Below are positions 22,795 to 33,681 of a DNA stretch of 64,000 nucleotides, piece after piece. This stretch comes from Prosopocoilus inquinatus (lineage: Eukaryota > Arthropoda > Insecta > Coleoptera > Lucanidae). The stretch is taken from the NCBI GenBank assembly GCA_036172665.1, contig CM069877.1:15959001-16023000 (forward strand), written 5' to 3'. How positions within the stretch are numbered: the stretch's first letter is position 1; each line of letters starts with the position of its first letter. The position numbers were made by a program, and so were the translations under genes. A model generated the notes under the pieces. That model was given only the letters and a program-made list of their open reading frames with translations, made no database searches and had not been told where the DNA came from.

Positions 22795-23633
22795 CATCCA
22801 TAATAAAGATCACCAAAACATGGGAAATGGTGGGAATGCCAGCCTTCGCATCTGTGTAGGTAGTAATCAGTGAAAGTACCGTGAACTAACATTCATCTTG
22901 TCGCCAAACTGGCGGCAAATTTAAAAACTGATGCAAATGTTGACGTTTCGTTCAAAGTAATGACAGCGTATTGTCAGACTACTGTTTAATAAATTGTTGG
23001 TGTGAGATATTTGCTATAAAACTTAAGTTAAAACGAAGTTAGAATGAGATATTTAAAAAAAAGCACTTGATTTGAATATTTGAGAAAGGATTTATTGAAA
23101 ATTGAACACTAAATTAACGAAATGTTATCCGCTATATAAACAAGGAAAGAAAGGAAGGAAATTCTATGTGTAACAATGTTTAAAATACCTTAGAGGGTTG
23201 ATTTAAATACGAATTTGACACAATGTCTATAAATTCGGTTCTTTGGGCCGATTCTTTTGCGCTTGTATGCAGTTGGAAGCGTGAGAGCAGGATCACATCC
23301 CTGGTATTAAATAATTGATTCAAACTATTGCCTATTGAAACATGTGGGCTTTTCTTAAATATTCGTGATTTATAGATTTGTCCTTTTCAAGTTTTTCATT
23401 ACTAAAAGAAATCAACTTTTATTTTATGGAGTTCTCGTAACGCGTGTTTAGATAATTCAAGTAATTTTCCGCAAATTTCAATTCAAGTAGACAAATCCCA
23501 ATCAAATTAATCCATTTGCCTTCGGAGCCTCTTTTCTAAGAACTTAAACATTGTCTGAAATGTTGAAATTTATTGAAGACTCTGGTTTGCTGTACAATGA
23601 AATTGGATGGAATTTCCTAACTACAAAAAGTTT
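22795..23633. other. Intronic AT-rich DNA, nothing recognised
   Basis: Only short spurious ORFs. Confidence 0.4.
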
Positions 23634-24142
23634 AACATATAAAATAGCGACATCTTTTTGACCTAACATTGCAGTAGGATAGACAAATTGAAGCGGGATT
23701 TGCTCCTAATGAGTCCCCATGCAAGGCGGCCATGCTTGCTGTCAAAGCATAATGAAAGATTTTAGAAAAATTTTGTGTAAATCGTTTTTGATTGCAGTGA
23801 GAACCTCGAGCAGCCTCTGGACAGCTGTTTCAGCCCTGCTTGGGGCTTCTTCAGCAGAAACGTAGCTCGACATTCCCACTGCAGACCAAAAACGACTTGC
23901 CCAATTTATTCGCAAATGCAAATTTGTCTATCCTACTGCAATGTTAGGTCAAAAAGCGATAGTAAGATGTCGCTATTTTATATGTTCATCATTCTTACAT
24001 CGCATTTGCGAATAAATTGGGCAAGTCGTTTTTGGTCTGCAGTGGGAATGTCGAGCTACGTTTCTGCTGAAGAAGCCCCAAGCAGGGCTGAAACAGCTGT
24101 CCAGAGGCTGCTCGAGGTTCTCACTGCAATCAAAAACGATTT
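23634..24142. repeat. Fold-back repeat with identical-looking 141-bp arms
   Basis: Arms at 23779-23919 and 24002-24142 are inverted copies with no difference that I can see. Outside and inside them, 23634-23690 and 23925-23985 are a second inverted pair. Arm sequence contains a dyad-rich stretch (GAAGAAGCCCC..AGCAGGGCTGAAACAG). The same family appears at 51080-51240 and 59950-60320. The ORF at 23916-24185 lies across an arm and is not a gene. Confidence 0.9.
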
Positions 24143-24179
24143 GCACCAAAAAAAAAAAATTTTTTTTCTACAAAAAGTT

Positions 24180-24245
24180 TATTAAAACTATATACGTATT
24201 TTGGTAGCTATGCTGCCATCTTTAGTAGATGACTACTAATCACAA
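24180..24245 (-). repeat. Small Penelope-style motif, minus strand
   Basis: On the minus strand it reads CTAAAGATGGCAGC, a short loop, then GCTACCAAAATACGTAT. The GATGGC...GCC-AAA layout is common in ends of Penelope-like retroelements, which can contain hammerhead-ribozyme motifs. Here the core is not intact. Confidence 0.35.
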
Positions 24246-24574
24246 GAGAAGTGCCTGTGTCATGCCTATCGCTACCTTATATACTATAGCGTTCCGCTCC
24301 AATAAAGCGTGCTCTCTAAAGAAGCGAGCGCCTCACCGGATTGCGTCTACCAAATCAAGCAACACGGAACCTGCCAAGAAAGGCCCATGATTGGTGTTCA
24401 TTAAATCTCTCTTATTTTTGTATATGAAAAAGGTTTCAAACTTGTCTAATTCCCTGTTGCTTGACGTTGCTTTTACTAACCTAAGATTTTTAAGTCTACT
24501 TTATAACTTCACTGTGGAAAATATTGCGAAATATTGGTTTTCGATATAAAAAAGACGATCCATGACGGGGATTA

Positions 24575-25520
24575 ATGGAATTACCCAGCATTATTTTGAA
24601 AAGGATTACTTTTTTAAGTGACTTTATGAAATTTAAATTAATAAAACTTGTTTTCTTGGACGAGACATGGATTTTCCAAGATGGTGGTACTATTGGGTGG
24701 TCATGGCAAGATGCAAATGCGCAAAGCGTTAAACAGACCAAAATTGGTGGACGAAGGTAGGTAGACATTTTATGAAAGCTTATACATTTACATTTTTATT
24801 TGGTTTAGTAGTTATTGTCTGTTAAAATTAATATGAGATGGAAAAAGACATTGCATATAACTGAGCAGCTTGCCTGCAAAAGCAATATCCATTTTAAATT
24901 AAGGCCAACATATTTATCCGGGTTTACCTCAAAAGGTGGATTTGAATTTAACTAATTTTGCTCAAAAAGTTTTGAAAACATGAATAGAGAATAGTCAAAA
25001 TTATACGGTTAACATGTAAAACTCAATTTCGTGAAAATATGGATTTAACCAGTTTTGCATCAACTCTTCTCTAATACATTGTTATAATTTCATATTTTTG
25101 TCTGTTGCATATTGCTGACTGCGCAGATGTGTTCATTCCTCGTGCTGAATTAATCTTTTCGTGTAAAACAAGAGATGGTGATTAGCTCGGGCAAATAAAT
25201 CAGGATAATTTCTTACATTGGTCTGAATTTAAACTTTTAAAGAATTTAAAAAAGCCCTCTGTCATAGTAATAAATAACGCCAGCGTTCATGGTACTATCC
25301 TGAATAAAGCACCAACGACAAATTCTACGAAAGCCGAAATCCAGAACTGGTTAATGCAAAACAAAATTGCTTTTGAGAATACAATGTTGAAAGCACAGTT
25401 ATTGTATTTAATGCAAATGTAAGTAGTGCGAAAAAATATCATTATTCAAGTACTTATTTTTAATTTTTGTTTTTTAGCAATAAGTCACAGCCAATGCCGG
25501 GTGGAATTTGAAAAGCCTTT
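24575..25520 (+). pseudogene. Tc1/IS630-like transposase relic with introns
   Basis: Segment one (to 24754) ends LVFLDETWIFQDGG...SWQD...KIGGRR and is followed by GTAGGT. Segment two (about 25190-25424) reads NQDNFLHWSEF, then VIVINNASVHG and TKAEIQNWLMQNKI, followed by GTAAGT and, after a T-rich tract, TTTTAG at about 25480. The blocks resemble an insect transposase family in which DETW carries the first Asp and IDNASYH the second. Here the second is Asn (codon at 25273-25275). The HAGG region expected between the blocks is missing. The retained splice-like sites suggest an intron-containing DNA copy, not a retrocopy. Confidence 0.65.
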
Positions 25521-25761
25521 GATGCTGAATCGATTTAACATTTTTTTCTGAGTTCCATTTTCGATAGAAGACAGTGAACTTTTGTTTTTCAAATTGCACT
25601 ACTATTTATTTTTTACTCATTTTTACAGAAATGTTTTTCCTAAATTTGAAAATCTAAACAATTATACCCTTGCATGGGAAAAGAACGAGAATTTATGGAA
25701 TTCAGAAATTTAAAAAATGAAACAATCACATTAAACAAAGACTAAGCAAGCTGTGCATGTC

Positions 25762-25800
<39 letters not shown>

Positions 25801-25801
25801 T
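25762..25801. repeat. (AAT)n microsatellite next to a LINE-like end
   Basis: About 13 AAT units are followed by ATTCTTTATTGCC, the reversed form of a typical insect LINE tail (GGCAATAAAG(ATT)n). Downstream AT-rich DNA may be the LINE 3' UTR on the minus strand. Confidence 0.6.
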
Positions 25802-28686
25802 TCTTTATTGCCTAACAGAAAGTTCCAATTACAAGGCAAATGCTACTCCAGAACAGAGGTTTATGCTTATCCGATTAACTTATTATAAGCTACAACTAAA
25901 CATTAATCAACTAAATTAATTAACTAAGCTTAGCTAACTTAACTAAATCTTAACTTAAGCGATAACAATCTTATCTGTCACTCGCGCATTTTTCTAAAAT
26001 TAACTTCAAAAATTCTCACATTCTCACAAAAAAAAAATTGTAATGTAGATGTATTCAGAAGCAAAATTTGTGATAGAAAAACCATAAAAGAAATATATAG
26101 AGTAATTTAAAAAAACTAAGTTGGGAAATTCTGTTTCTGAGCATTCTGAAGCTTTTCACTAAAGTAAATCATGATTAATAGTTAAAAGTTAAAATATTAC
26201 AAGTAGACTAAGTTTGAATTACTATTGTAACGCAATATGTACAAACTAAACATCTAGATTATTGACATTTGTGAACTCAGAAACACTTGCCAAATCCTAT
26301 AAACCCTTCTTATAAAAAACAAATCCAAGAATAGTATATAGAACCAAAATATAGAACTCATATTTTTACTAATGGGGGTAACAAAAATAGAATTTAAGAG
26401 AATTTTTGACGAGATGTTTCGATAGGAATAACATTTTATAGTAAGGTTATCTAGACAGTATTCGCTTTTTACATTTGACAACAGTGCATGCATGTGATAA
26501 ACGACGTCACTTAACGTAAAAATTCTGTACGAATTAACGGTCACTTGCCCTTAGGTGTCGTGTTGGTTGACACGGTTGCCATGTAAGGTCTTTTTGCCGA
26601 TACATTATCGTTTTCATAGAAAAAGTTATTGAACGCATTCAAAATAATCGTTGTCCATGACACCTATGAAGCGCCACTTGGTAGCACCACAGCGTGGCGA
26701 ATACAAGCGACTCTGTGGCGCCACTCGGTGGCGCGACTGAGTAGTCCGTCTGGACCGGTCCTTAGCTTATTTTGCTCAGAATATTGAAAATTTAATTTTC
26801 CAGAGGCGAATGCAATTTAGATACATGAGAAATTATTTAGTTGATGTTCGAGGTTTATAATTTTGTTATCGTAATAGCTGACACTCGTTTTTCTTTTTAT
26901 TTTCAGGAGGTCACTGGACCAATAAATCATTTACAGAAACTTTGTATATCTAGTGTATGTGATATCGATTGAATATTTAGTATGAAATGAGTTTGTATCG
27001 AAACTAAATCGGGTGGAAAGTTCCCGAGTTCGAAGAAACTTTTTATTAAAAGCAAATTAAATATGAAACATCCCTGGATTCAGGTATTAAATCGCGTGGA
27101 GCGCCGGAAACCTCTCTCTGTGTCTGGAGTTCCGGCCAATTCCGATCTCTTAAACATAAAGCGAATGCCGGGGTGAAGTTTATATAAAATTTTCGTTCGA
27201 TCCGCCGCCGCCGCTACCACCAAAAGGTAATAATCCGTTTGCATGAAAAATTAATACGGCACGAGGAGGGAGCATTAATTATCGGAAAACTGTAAACAGA
27301 AATTTAATTAACTGCGCTGATGGATTCCGCATTAAAACGAATGAATAATGAATAATTTCCAAATAAATTTTACCTCCGCCCCTCACCCGCTCAATGCTTT
27401 GTCACATTAACGTATTTTGTTGCAGTATCCAGGACCGTGCCAATTAAAACGGCAAATCTGCAATTAAATATTTTGTTCATTTAAGCGGCGACCGGCGGTG
27501 ATTAGTTAAATAAAAAAATACCGCACAAAAAATTATAAACCCGTGATAAAATCGATTAAACGCTTTAATTTATTTCATTGATAGATTTACACACAGTTTT
27601 CCAACGACTACTTCTTAGTGGTTCATGTGTAAGGATTTGAATTTCCCATCGGTTCAAAAAAATATTTTATTTAATATTCCGGCCTGAAATAAAGCTTTCG
27701 CTCAGACTTGCGATGCCAGCTTACATTAATAAGTTTTCACTTTAACGTAATAACTCCTTTGTTTGTACCAAATGAAATATGAGTTGTAGATTTGTTGCTG
27801 TCACACCAGATAAGATAAGGATAGAACTTACTGTGCACTGCACTTCTCCTTGAGAAACTGAAATTGTTAAAAACAACAGTGTAATTGGAATTTTCCAACG
27901 AAGTTCCAGTTTAAAAAACAATGCAAATCTGAATTTCTCCTGGAGGAGAAAAGAATGTTGAAAGGACGCCTAGATATGCGGCGGGAATTGACACGTGATC
28001 CTTGTTCATATAAACCAGTGGTAGTCAACCTGGTCCGTACCGCTCGAGCTTTCATGGTGGGCAGTAGCGGAGCAACCAAACGCTTCGATTATATACTAAT
28101 CGATTGACTGTAAAGTAAAATTACTTCTGTGGGCGGTTAGAAAATTTTACTACTAACAGAGATACAAAAGTGGGCGATAAGTAAAAAAAAGGTTGACTAC
28201 CCCTGATAGAAACAATTGACACTTGAACAGTTTCTCAGGTCCTTCGTGGGTTTCTAATAAAAGCATCCCAGGGGTCAATTTTTCAAGTAATCAAATCTTA
28301 ATTCGTGTTTAATATAAATCAGTGTCGGGTATCAAATTTGAATTGTCCCCAAGTTTGATGCCCGCGAAGATAAGTAAACTACTTTTCGCGGTGTGTTGTG
28401 TTTCCATTTAAATCGATCCGTAAATGGCTCATATTTTTTTTTTCTTTTTAATTTCATTTATAAAATCATTGTGTTTCCGAAAACATAGGATACGGGAAGA
28501 ATTTGGACAAACTATTGTAGGTAAAGGTATTAACAAGGCTTGAAAAACTAATAAAAAGCAGATGTCATTTGTACAGAGAGGATAATCGCCCCCGTCTCTC
28601 CACTTATGCCATTATTTTTTTAAATTATTTATTTATTTTTTTAATACAATAGAGTCATTCTCTTTACACTATTTGTTAGAATATAT
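25802..28686. other. Intronic DNA without a gene
   Basis: Possible reversed LINE 3' UTR at the start. A GC-rich patch at 26660-26740 has repeated GGCGCCAC/GTGGCGC words. A region of mixed composition lies at 27050-27550. No ORF of interest. Confidence 0.4.
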
Positions 28687-29012
28687 TGTTACGTTTCAGG
28701 GTTTATGTTTATTTATTTAAACGAATAAAACACTCGATAAAAACTTAACCGTAATTTAATAAAGCTTAAAAACTAATTTATTTGTTACAATTTATTTTCA
28801 CACTAAAATCTAACTTCGACGTTCGCTGTTAGAATTCGACTCCCTGGTGAGTCAACTCCGGGCGATTTTATATCATTTGCTGGCGTCTGGAAGTCTCTAC
28901 GCTGGAAGATTCTAGTTTGTTCGATGTAGGCCCCGACCGCGTGACGGCCGATGACACATAACAGCGGACCGACTTCTTGACGCCTTGCGCTAAGTCAGGT
29001 TGGCTCGCCACA
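28687..29012 (-). repeat. 3' LTR of the macrodomain gypsy element
   Basis: On the minus strand it starts TGTGGCGAGCCAACCTG and ends CCTGAAACGTAACA (TG...CA). A TATA-like GATATAAAA lies at about 28866-28874, and AATAAA-type signals lie in the distal half. The pol stop codon is inside it: the first six codons of the LTR are in frame and end with TGA at 28995-28997. Confidence 0.9.
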
Positions 29013-30920
29013 CTGCCCCCTCCTTAGAAACGTTTCGTCTCGAAATGTTCCTGGTGATAGTCTTGAAGGAGGGTGTCGGAATCTACATGCTGGCCCATTC
29101 TTGCAACTTCCCGCCTGGAAGAAGTAACAGTCTACGGTTTTGCTGTTGCTGACTGTTGCCTGTGGGTGGTGGCTGCAGACTAGGACTTCAATTTCCGTTC
29201 TGTGGAAGATGACTTCCAGCATGCTTCGAATTACTCTCCAGTCTAGTCCGTCCAATCCGCAGCCCAATTTGGGGATGGCTAACTTCATCTGATGGTTCTC
29301 TATTAGCTGTCTCCTTAGGCTATATAGGGCTCTCCACATAGTCACATAGTCAGGTTTACCGCTTGTCTTCTTAGTGACTAAATAATGCACGTGGCGCCTC
29401 CGATCTGCCGTCGAATCAATGATCTGCAAGCTCTTGCCTACCACGGGATGCTGTCTTCGTAGCTCCTCGATTTGGCCAAATTTCTTCCTAAACACCTGAG
29501 CGATTCCTTTGGACATTTTCAGGTCTTCTGCTACGCAGTGGGCCAGACTGTACTCCAGTGGCACTTTAAAGAGATCTTGTTGCTTCTCCGTGGTCACTCC
29601 AAACCGTGCCTTGCTTCCTTCGGCGTGATGAGACATGAAGGTTTCGAAGTTCACTTCGGAAACTTGCGCCCTTTGTACTGTCCCTTCATCTGCTTCTCCA
29701 TGGTAAGGGGCTATCCGGTTGAAGTGGATTACTTTGGGTTTGCCATGGGGGACCTTCTTGATGCGGTAAACGACGTCGTTGATCCGTTTCATCACTTTGT
29801 AAGAACCTTCCCAAGAGGTCTGTAATTTTGGGGAGAGGCCTCGACGTCTTTGGGGGTTATAAAGCCAGACCAGTGCTCCAGGTTGGTATCCCCCGTGTTG
29901 AGCGTTGATGTCATAGTGCTCCTTCATCCGATCCCTGGCCGTCTGTATATTGTGACGCACTTGGTTGTGGATATCATCCATTTTCCTGCGTAATTTGCTC
30001 ACGTAATCTTCGTCGGCAGAGACTTCGCCAGCCTTCACACCAAACTTCAGGTCGCAGGGCAGTCTCGGCTCTCGCCCGAATACCACTTTCGCGGGAGTCT
30101 CCCCAGTTGTCTCATGAACAGATGAGCGGTATGCCATTAGAAACAGGGGGATGTACGTGTCCCAGTCCCTCTGATGATTGGAAACGACCTTGGACAAATG
30201 TCGGTTGATGGTTCTATTGAACCTTTCCACAATTCCGTCCGACTGTGGTTGGAGTGCAGTTGTTCTAGTTTTTCGTACGCCGAGCAGAGTACACACTTTC
30301 TTGAACAAGGCCGATTCAAAGTTCCTTCCTTGGTCTGAATGCAGTTCCATAGGTGCACCATACCGACTGATCCATTCCCTGACAAGGACTTCCGCAATAG
30401 TGACCGCCTCTTGGTTAGGTAGGGCGTAAGCTTCAACCCACTTACTAAAGTAGTCCATTACCATGACGATGTACTTGTTTCCACCATTCGTTTCTGGAAA
30501 CGGGCCGCCTACATCGATGGCAACTCTCTCAAAAGGACTTCCAACGTTGTACTGTCTCATGGGAGCCTTACCCCGCCTGTGGGGGCCGTTACTGGCTGCG
30601 CAGACTGCACACTTTCTGCACCAATCCTTCACGTTCTCCTTGCAGTTCACCCAGTAAAATCTTTCGCGCACCTTCTCCATAGTCTTCTTAACTCCCAGAT
30701 GCCCTCCCGAAGTTCCATCGTGAAGTTCCCTCAGAACTTCTGGCACCCTATTCTTGGGGATTAGTAACTGTGTCTTCTCTTCCATGCCTTCTGGATTCTC
30801 CATGCTTCGTCTCAGAAGACCACGATCCAACACTATGGAGTCCCACTGCGCCCAGTATGATTTTACGGACGGTGCACATGGTGCTACCTCTTCCCAGGTA
30901 GGCCTCGCGTCCCTGCTTTT
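28995..30920 (-). CDS. Pol C-terminal half: integrase, TARG1-like macrodomain, CCCH zinc finger
   Basis: Same frame as the RT part, downstream of the TGA at 30921. Counting from a GTG at 30833 as residue 1: integrase finger H38/H45/C75/C78; core D107, D167, E203 (DD35E); GPY/F-like module 316-378; linker; macrodomain about 415-555; CCCH finger C569-X7-C577-X5-C583-X3-H587. The macrodomain follows human OARD1/TARG1 block by block: SLAHCVAEDLKM, KGIAQVFRKKFG, HYLVTKK, PKLGCGLDGLDW. Residues matching the OARD1 catalytic Lys84 and Asp125 are K488 and D528. OARD1 removes ADP-ribose from glutamate (known), so an ADP-ribose-binding or hydrolase role is inferred. The last five residues are encoded by the LTR. 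No stop lies within the frame. Confidence 0.92.
   Translation of the reverse strand, partial: KSRDARPTWEEVAPCAPSVKSYWAQWDSIVLDRGLLRRSMENPEGMEEKTQLLIPKNRVPEVLRELHDGTSGGHLGVKKTMEKVRERFYWVNCKENVKDWCRKCAVCAASNGPHRRGKAPMRQYNVGSPFERVAIDVGGPFPETNGGNKYIVMVMDYFSKWVEAYALPNQEAVTIAEVLVREWISRYGAPMELHSDQGRNFESALFKKVCTLLGVRKTRTTALQPQSDGIVERFNRTINRHLSKVVSNHQRDWDTYIPLFLMAYRSSVHETTGETPAKVVFGREPRLPCDLKFGVKAGEVSADEDYVSKLRRKMDDIHNQVRHNIQTARDRMKEHYDINAQHGGYQPGALVWLYNPQRRRGLSPKLQTSWEGSYKVMKRINDVVYRIKKVPHGKPKVIHFNRIAPYHGEADEGTVQRAQVSEVNFETFMSHHAEGSKARFGVTTEKQQDLFKVPLEYSLAHCVAEDLKMSKGIAQVFRKKFGQIEELRRQHPVVGKSLQIIDSTADRRRHVHYLVTKKTSGKPDYVTMWRALYSLRRQLIENHQMKLAIPKLGCGLDGLDWRVIRSMLEVIFHRTEIEVLVCSHHPQATVSNSKTVDCYFFQAGSCKNGPACRFRHPPSRLSPGTFRDETFLRRGQCGEPT
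29013..29025 (-). promoter_or_regulatory. Polypurine tract
   Basis: AAGGAGGGGGCAG on the minus strand directly precedes the LTR start TGTGG, the position of the plus-strand DNA primer in LTR retroelements. It is also read as codons of the Pol tail. Confidence 0.9.
29169..29591 (-). other. OARD1/TARG1-like macrodomain within gypsy Pol
   Basis: Limits are estimated from the blocks FKVPLEYSLAHC through IEVLVC. This type of macrodomain is the short form (about 140 residues). The substrate-loop GAG of OARD1 reads MSKGIA here, so one glycine position differs, while both catalytic positions are conserved. Confidence 0.88.
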
Positions 30921-32612
30921 TCATTCTAGCACTAATTTCAAATCCGGGTCGTTCTCCTGGTCTCTTCGGAGTTCTTCGCCTTGCCATTTGTCATCAACAA
31001 TGGCTGTCCTCGCAGTCGTGGCTACTTTCTCATCCAAACGACTACAGTGCTTACAGTCTTCGGCACAGGGTCTTCTCGACAGAGCATCGGCATTTCGATG
31101 GCTAGTTCCTGCCCGATGCTGAATTTCAAAATCGTACTCCTGAAGTCGTTCGATCCATCTTGCAACTTGCCCTTCTGGGTTCTTGAAACGGAGAAGCCAT
31201 TTTAGAGCGGCATGGTCGGTCCTCAGCAGGAAGCGTCTACCATACAAGTACTTGTAGAAGTGTTCTATCGTTTTTACGACGGCTAGCAATTCCCTTCTTG
31301 TGACGCAATAGTTTCGTTCCGGCTTTGATAGGACTTTACTGAAGTAGCCGATCACCTTCTCTTGCCCCTCTTGTATCTGGGAGAGTACGCCACCAATCCC
31401 AACGTTGCTAGCATCTGTGTCCACGACGAATTTGCCTTCCGGGAGAGGATAACTCAAAATAGGAGCACTAATCAAGTACTGCTTTAGTTGTTCAAAGCCA
31501 ATTTGACACTGTTGGTCCCATTCAAATGGACGACCTTCTTCAGTGAGTTTTGTTAACGGCTTAGCAATGTCTGCAAATCCAGGAACGTAGCGCCGATAGT
31601 AAGTGCACAGGCCAAGGAAACTCCTTATTTGGTGTTTATTTCTGGGAGTTGGCCAGTCTTTCACCACCTGAATCTTCACAGGGTCCACGGCGATTCCATT
31701 TCCATTAACAATGTGCCCCAGGTAATTCACTTCCTTCTGGAACAGGTGACACTTCTTGAGGCTAAGCTTTAGTCCAGCTCCGCGAAGCCGCTGGAACACT
31801 CCTTCCAGGTTCCTTAGGTGGTCGTCGAACGTCTTTCCCACGACAATTATGTCGTCAAGGTACACCATGCACGTTGTCCAGGACAGACCTTTCAGAACCG
31901 TCTCCATTAACCTCTCGAATGTCGCTGGGGCATTACATAATCCGAATGGCATCACTGTGAACTGCCACAGACCCATACCAATGGAAAACGCCGTCTTTTC
32001 TCGATCTTCGGGCGCCAGCTCCACTTGCCAATATCCACTCTTTAAGTCCAAAGTTGAGAAGATCTTTGAGCCGGCCAGGGTGTCCAGGGTATCATCAATC
32101 CGTGGCAGGGGATAGCTGTCCTTCTTGGTGACATTATTGAGTAACCGGTAGTCTACACAGAACCTGGTGGACCCATCCTTCTTCTTCACAAGCACTACTG
32201 GTGACGCCCACGGGCTGCTTGATGGTTCTATTACATTATCCTTTTCCATCTCGCGAATAATGCGTTCCGCTTCCTCACGCTTCGCCAACGGTAATCGCCT
32301 TGGGGCTTGACGGATAGGTCTTTCTTCTCCAGTCTCTATTTTGTGTTTCACGACATCAGTTCTTCCCTTGGATCCATTTTCTATCTCAAATACATCTTGA
32401 TAGCGGCCGATCAGGTTCTTCGCTTTTGTCTTCTGGTCTGGAGTCAATTCCTGGGCTGTTGACATAACCATTTCCCATAATTTCCTTGGGACTTTCGCTT
32501 CTGGCACGTTTGCTTCAAGGTGGCGGGAGATGGAGGACACCATGGTGCAGCTTCCCAAGATGGTTCCTTTCTTGATATTAACGGAGAAACAATTGACAGG
32601 TTGGCTCGCCAC
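30921..32612 (-). pseudogene. Pol N-terminal half: reverse transcriptase and RNase H, 5' truncated
   Basis: The frame runs from the LTR stub (GTG at 32612, not a real start) to TGA at 30921-30923. RT covers about residues 95-300 with FCVDYRLLN, LDLKSGYW, FGLCNAPATFERLM and the catalytic YLDD at 251-254. RNase H covers about 390-510 with D398/D400, E441 and D466. The next half of Pol continues in the same frame, so this single TGA is the only break in 3.6 kb. Protease and gag are absent. Without suppression of the stop, integrase and macrodomain would not be made from this copy. Confidence 0.92.
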
Positions 32613-32613
32613 A
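32597..32613 (-). repeat. 17-bp stub of the 5' LTR
   Basis: TGTGGCGAGCCAACCTG is identical to the first 17 bases of the 3' LTR, then switches abruptly to pol coding sequence. It is adjacent to the ATAT target duplication, so the outer end is the true element end and the deletion is internal. Confidence 0.88.
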
Positions 32614-32617
32614 ATAT

Positions 32618-33680
32618 TTATATTTGTTAAAATTACTAATTTCTTTTATTTTTACTAGTTTAAGTAGGTACTATCATTATCTTGAGTAAATTCGAGGAAA
32701 TTCCCATAAGGAGAGATGCGGCGAAGGAGAACTTGAGAAGCATTAAGTATCAGCGGCTCTATTCTGGTTCTGGTGTGAACACTTTTGGGAACGCATTTTT
32801 GGCTGCAATTCAAACAAGGTCAGCTTCCTGGGGTGGCTCGTCGGTTAAAATGAGCTGATTGGGTTATCAGTAAGCCGGGGGTGGTTTCGTCGTCGGTCAG
32901 AGTAAAAAAGGGTTTCAGGATGAGTATACAGCCTGACCATCCTTAAATTGCTAAATAAATCATCCGCGGTCGTTACATAAGAATACAGAAGACGTCGAGA
33001 TTTCACCGATTAAGTTATTATTAAAAGTTTAAGCAGCAACGTCTGAGATTCATAATTGTCGCTCCTGATAAAAAAGCAATAAACTAATGCTCTGCAAAAT
33101 AGTTTGTTCGTTGCAGAACAAACAGTAGCGGACCTAAATCACCTCCTTGAGGCAATCTCCTTCAAATCAGATTTAATTGCTTCCGTGACCTATAATAAGG
33201 TAAACACCTTTTAATTGTCTTTCAGTAGATAAATTAATGTTTGTTAATTAATTCGAACAATAATTTAAACAAACGCTACTACTGCTGCTACGATACGTCA
33301 CCCCCAATGGCCCCAAATACATCTGCATCGTGTTAGGTTTCATGATTTACAGGGGAAATCCAATTATCGGCCGCGCGAGACATTGATCACGACACATGTG
33401 GTCGCATCCTACGTTGCGATTAAAACGCACCCGACATCCTCATGATCGCGTCACCGAAGCGGGGAATCGATGCCCTTCACCCCTCCCTCCAACCCCGACG
33501 AATTCCGAATTGCGCGCCGTCGGCCGCCGTATTAATTGATGGCTTAAGAAACAATTTGATTTGCATAAAACACCAGTTCCCATTAAGAGAACAGATGCTC
33601 TTATCGCCTTGATTAGCTCTCTTTCTTTTGCTTTTTCGTCAATGAAGCGTGAGATTGTAAATTTTAATTAATCAATTTAT
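32618..33680. other. Intronic DNA, no gene
   Basis: No transposon recognised. At 33360-33600 is a GC-richer stretch followed by AATTGATGGCTTAAG and TTTGCATAA words; enhancer function is only a guess. Confidence 0.35.
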
Positions 33681-33681
33681 A

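Larger units (their letters stand above)
28687..32613 (-). mobile_element. Gypsy-type LTR retrotransposon carrying a macrodomain, internally deleted
   Basis: The element is bounded by TGTTACG (28687) and GCCACA (32613) and flanked by ATAT on both sides (28683-28686, 32614-32617), a 4-bp target duplication. On the minus strand the order is: 17-bp LTR stub, RT, RNase H, integrase, macrodomain, CCCH finger, polypurine tract, full 326-bp LTR. Gag, protease, primer site and most of the 5' LTR are missing. It lies in the beat-like intron, in the gene's orientation. Confidence 0.93.
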
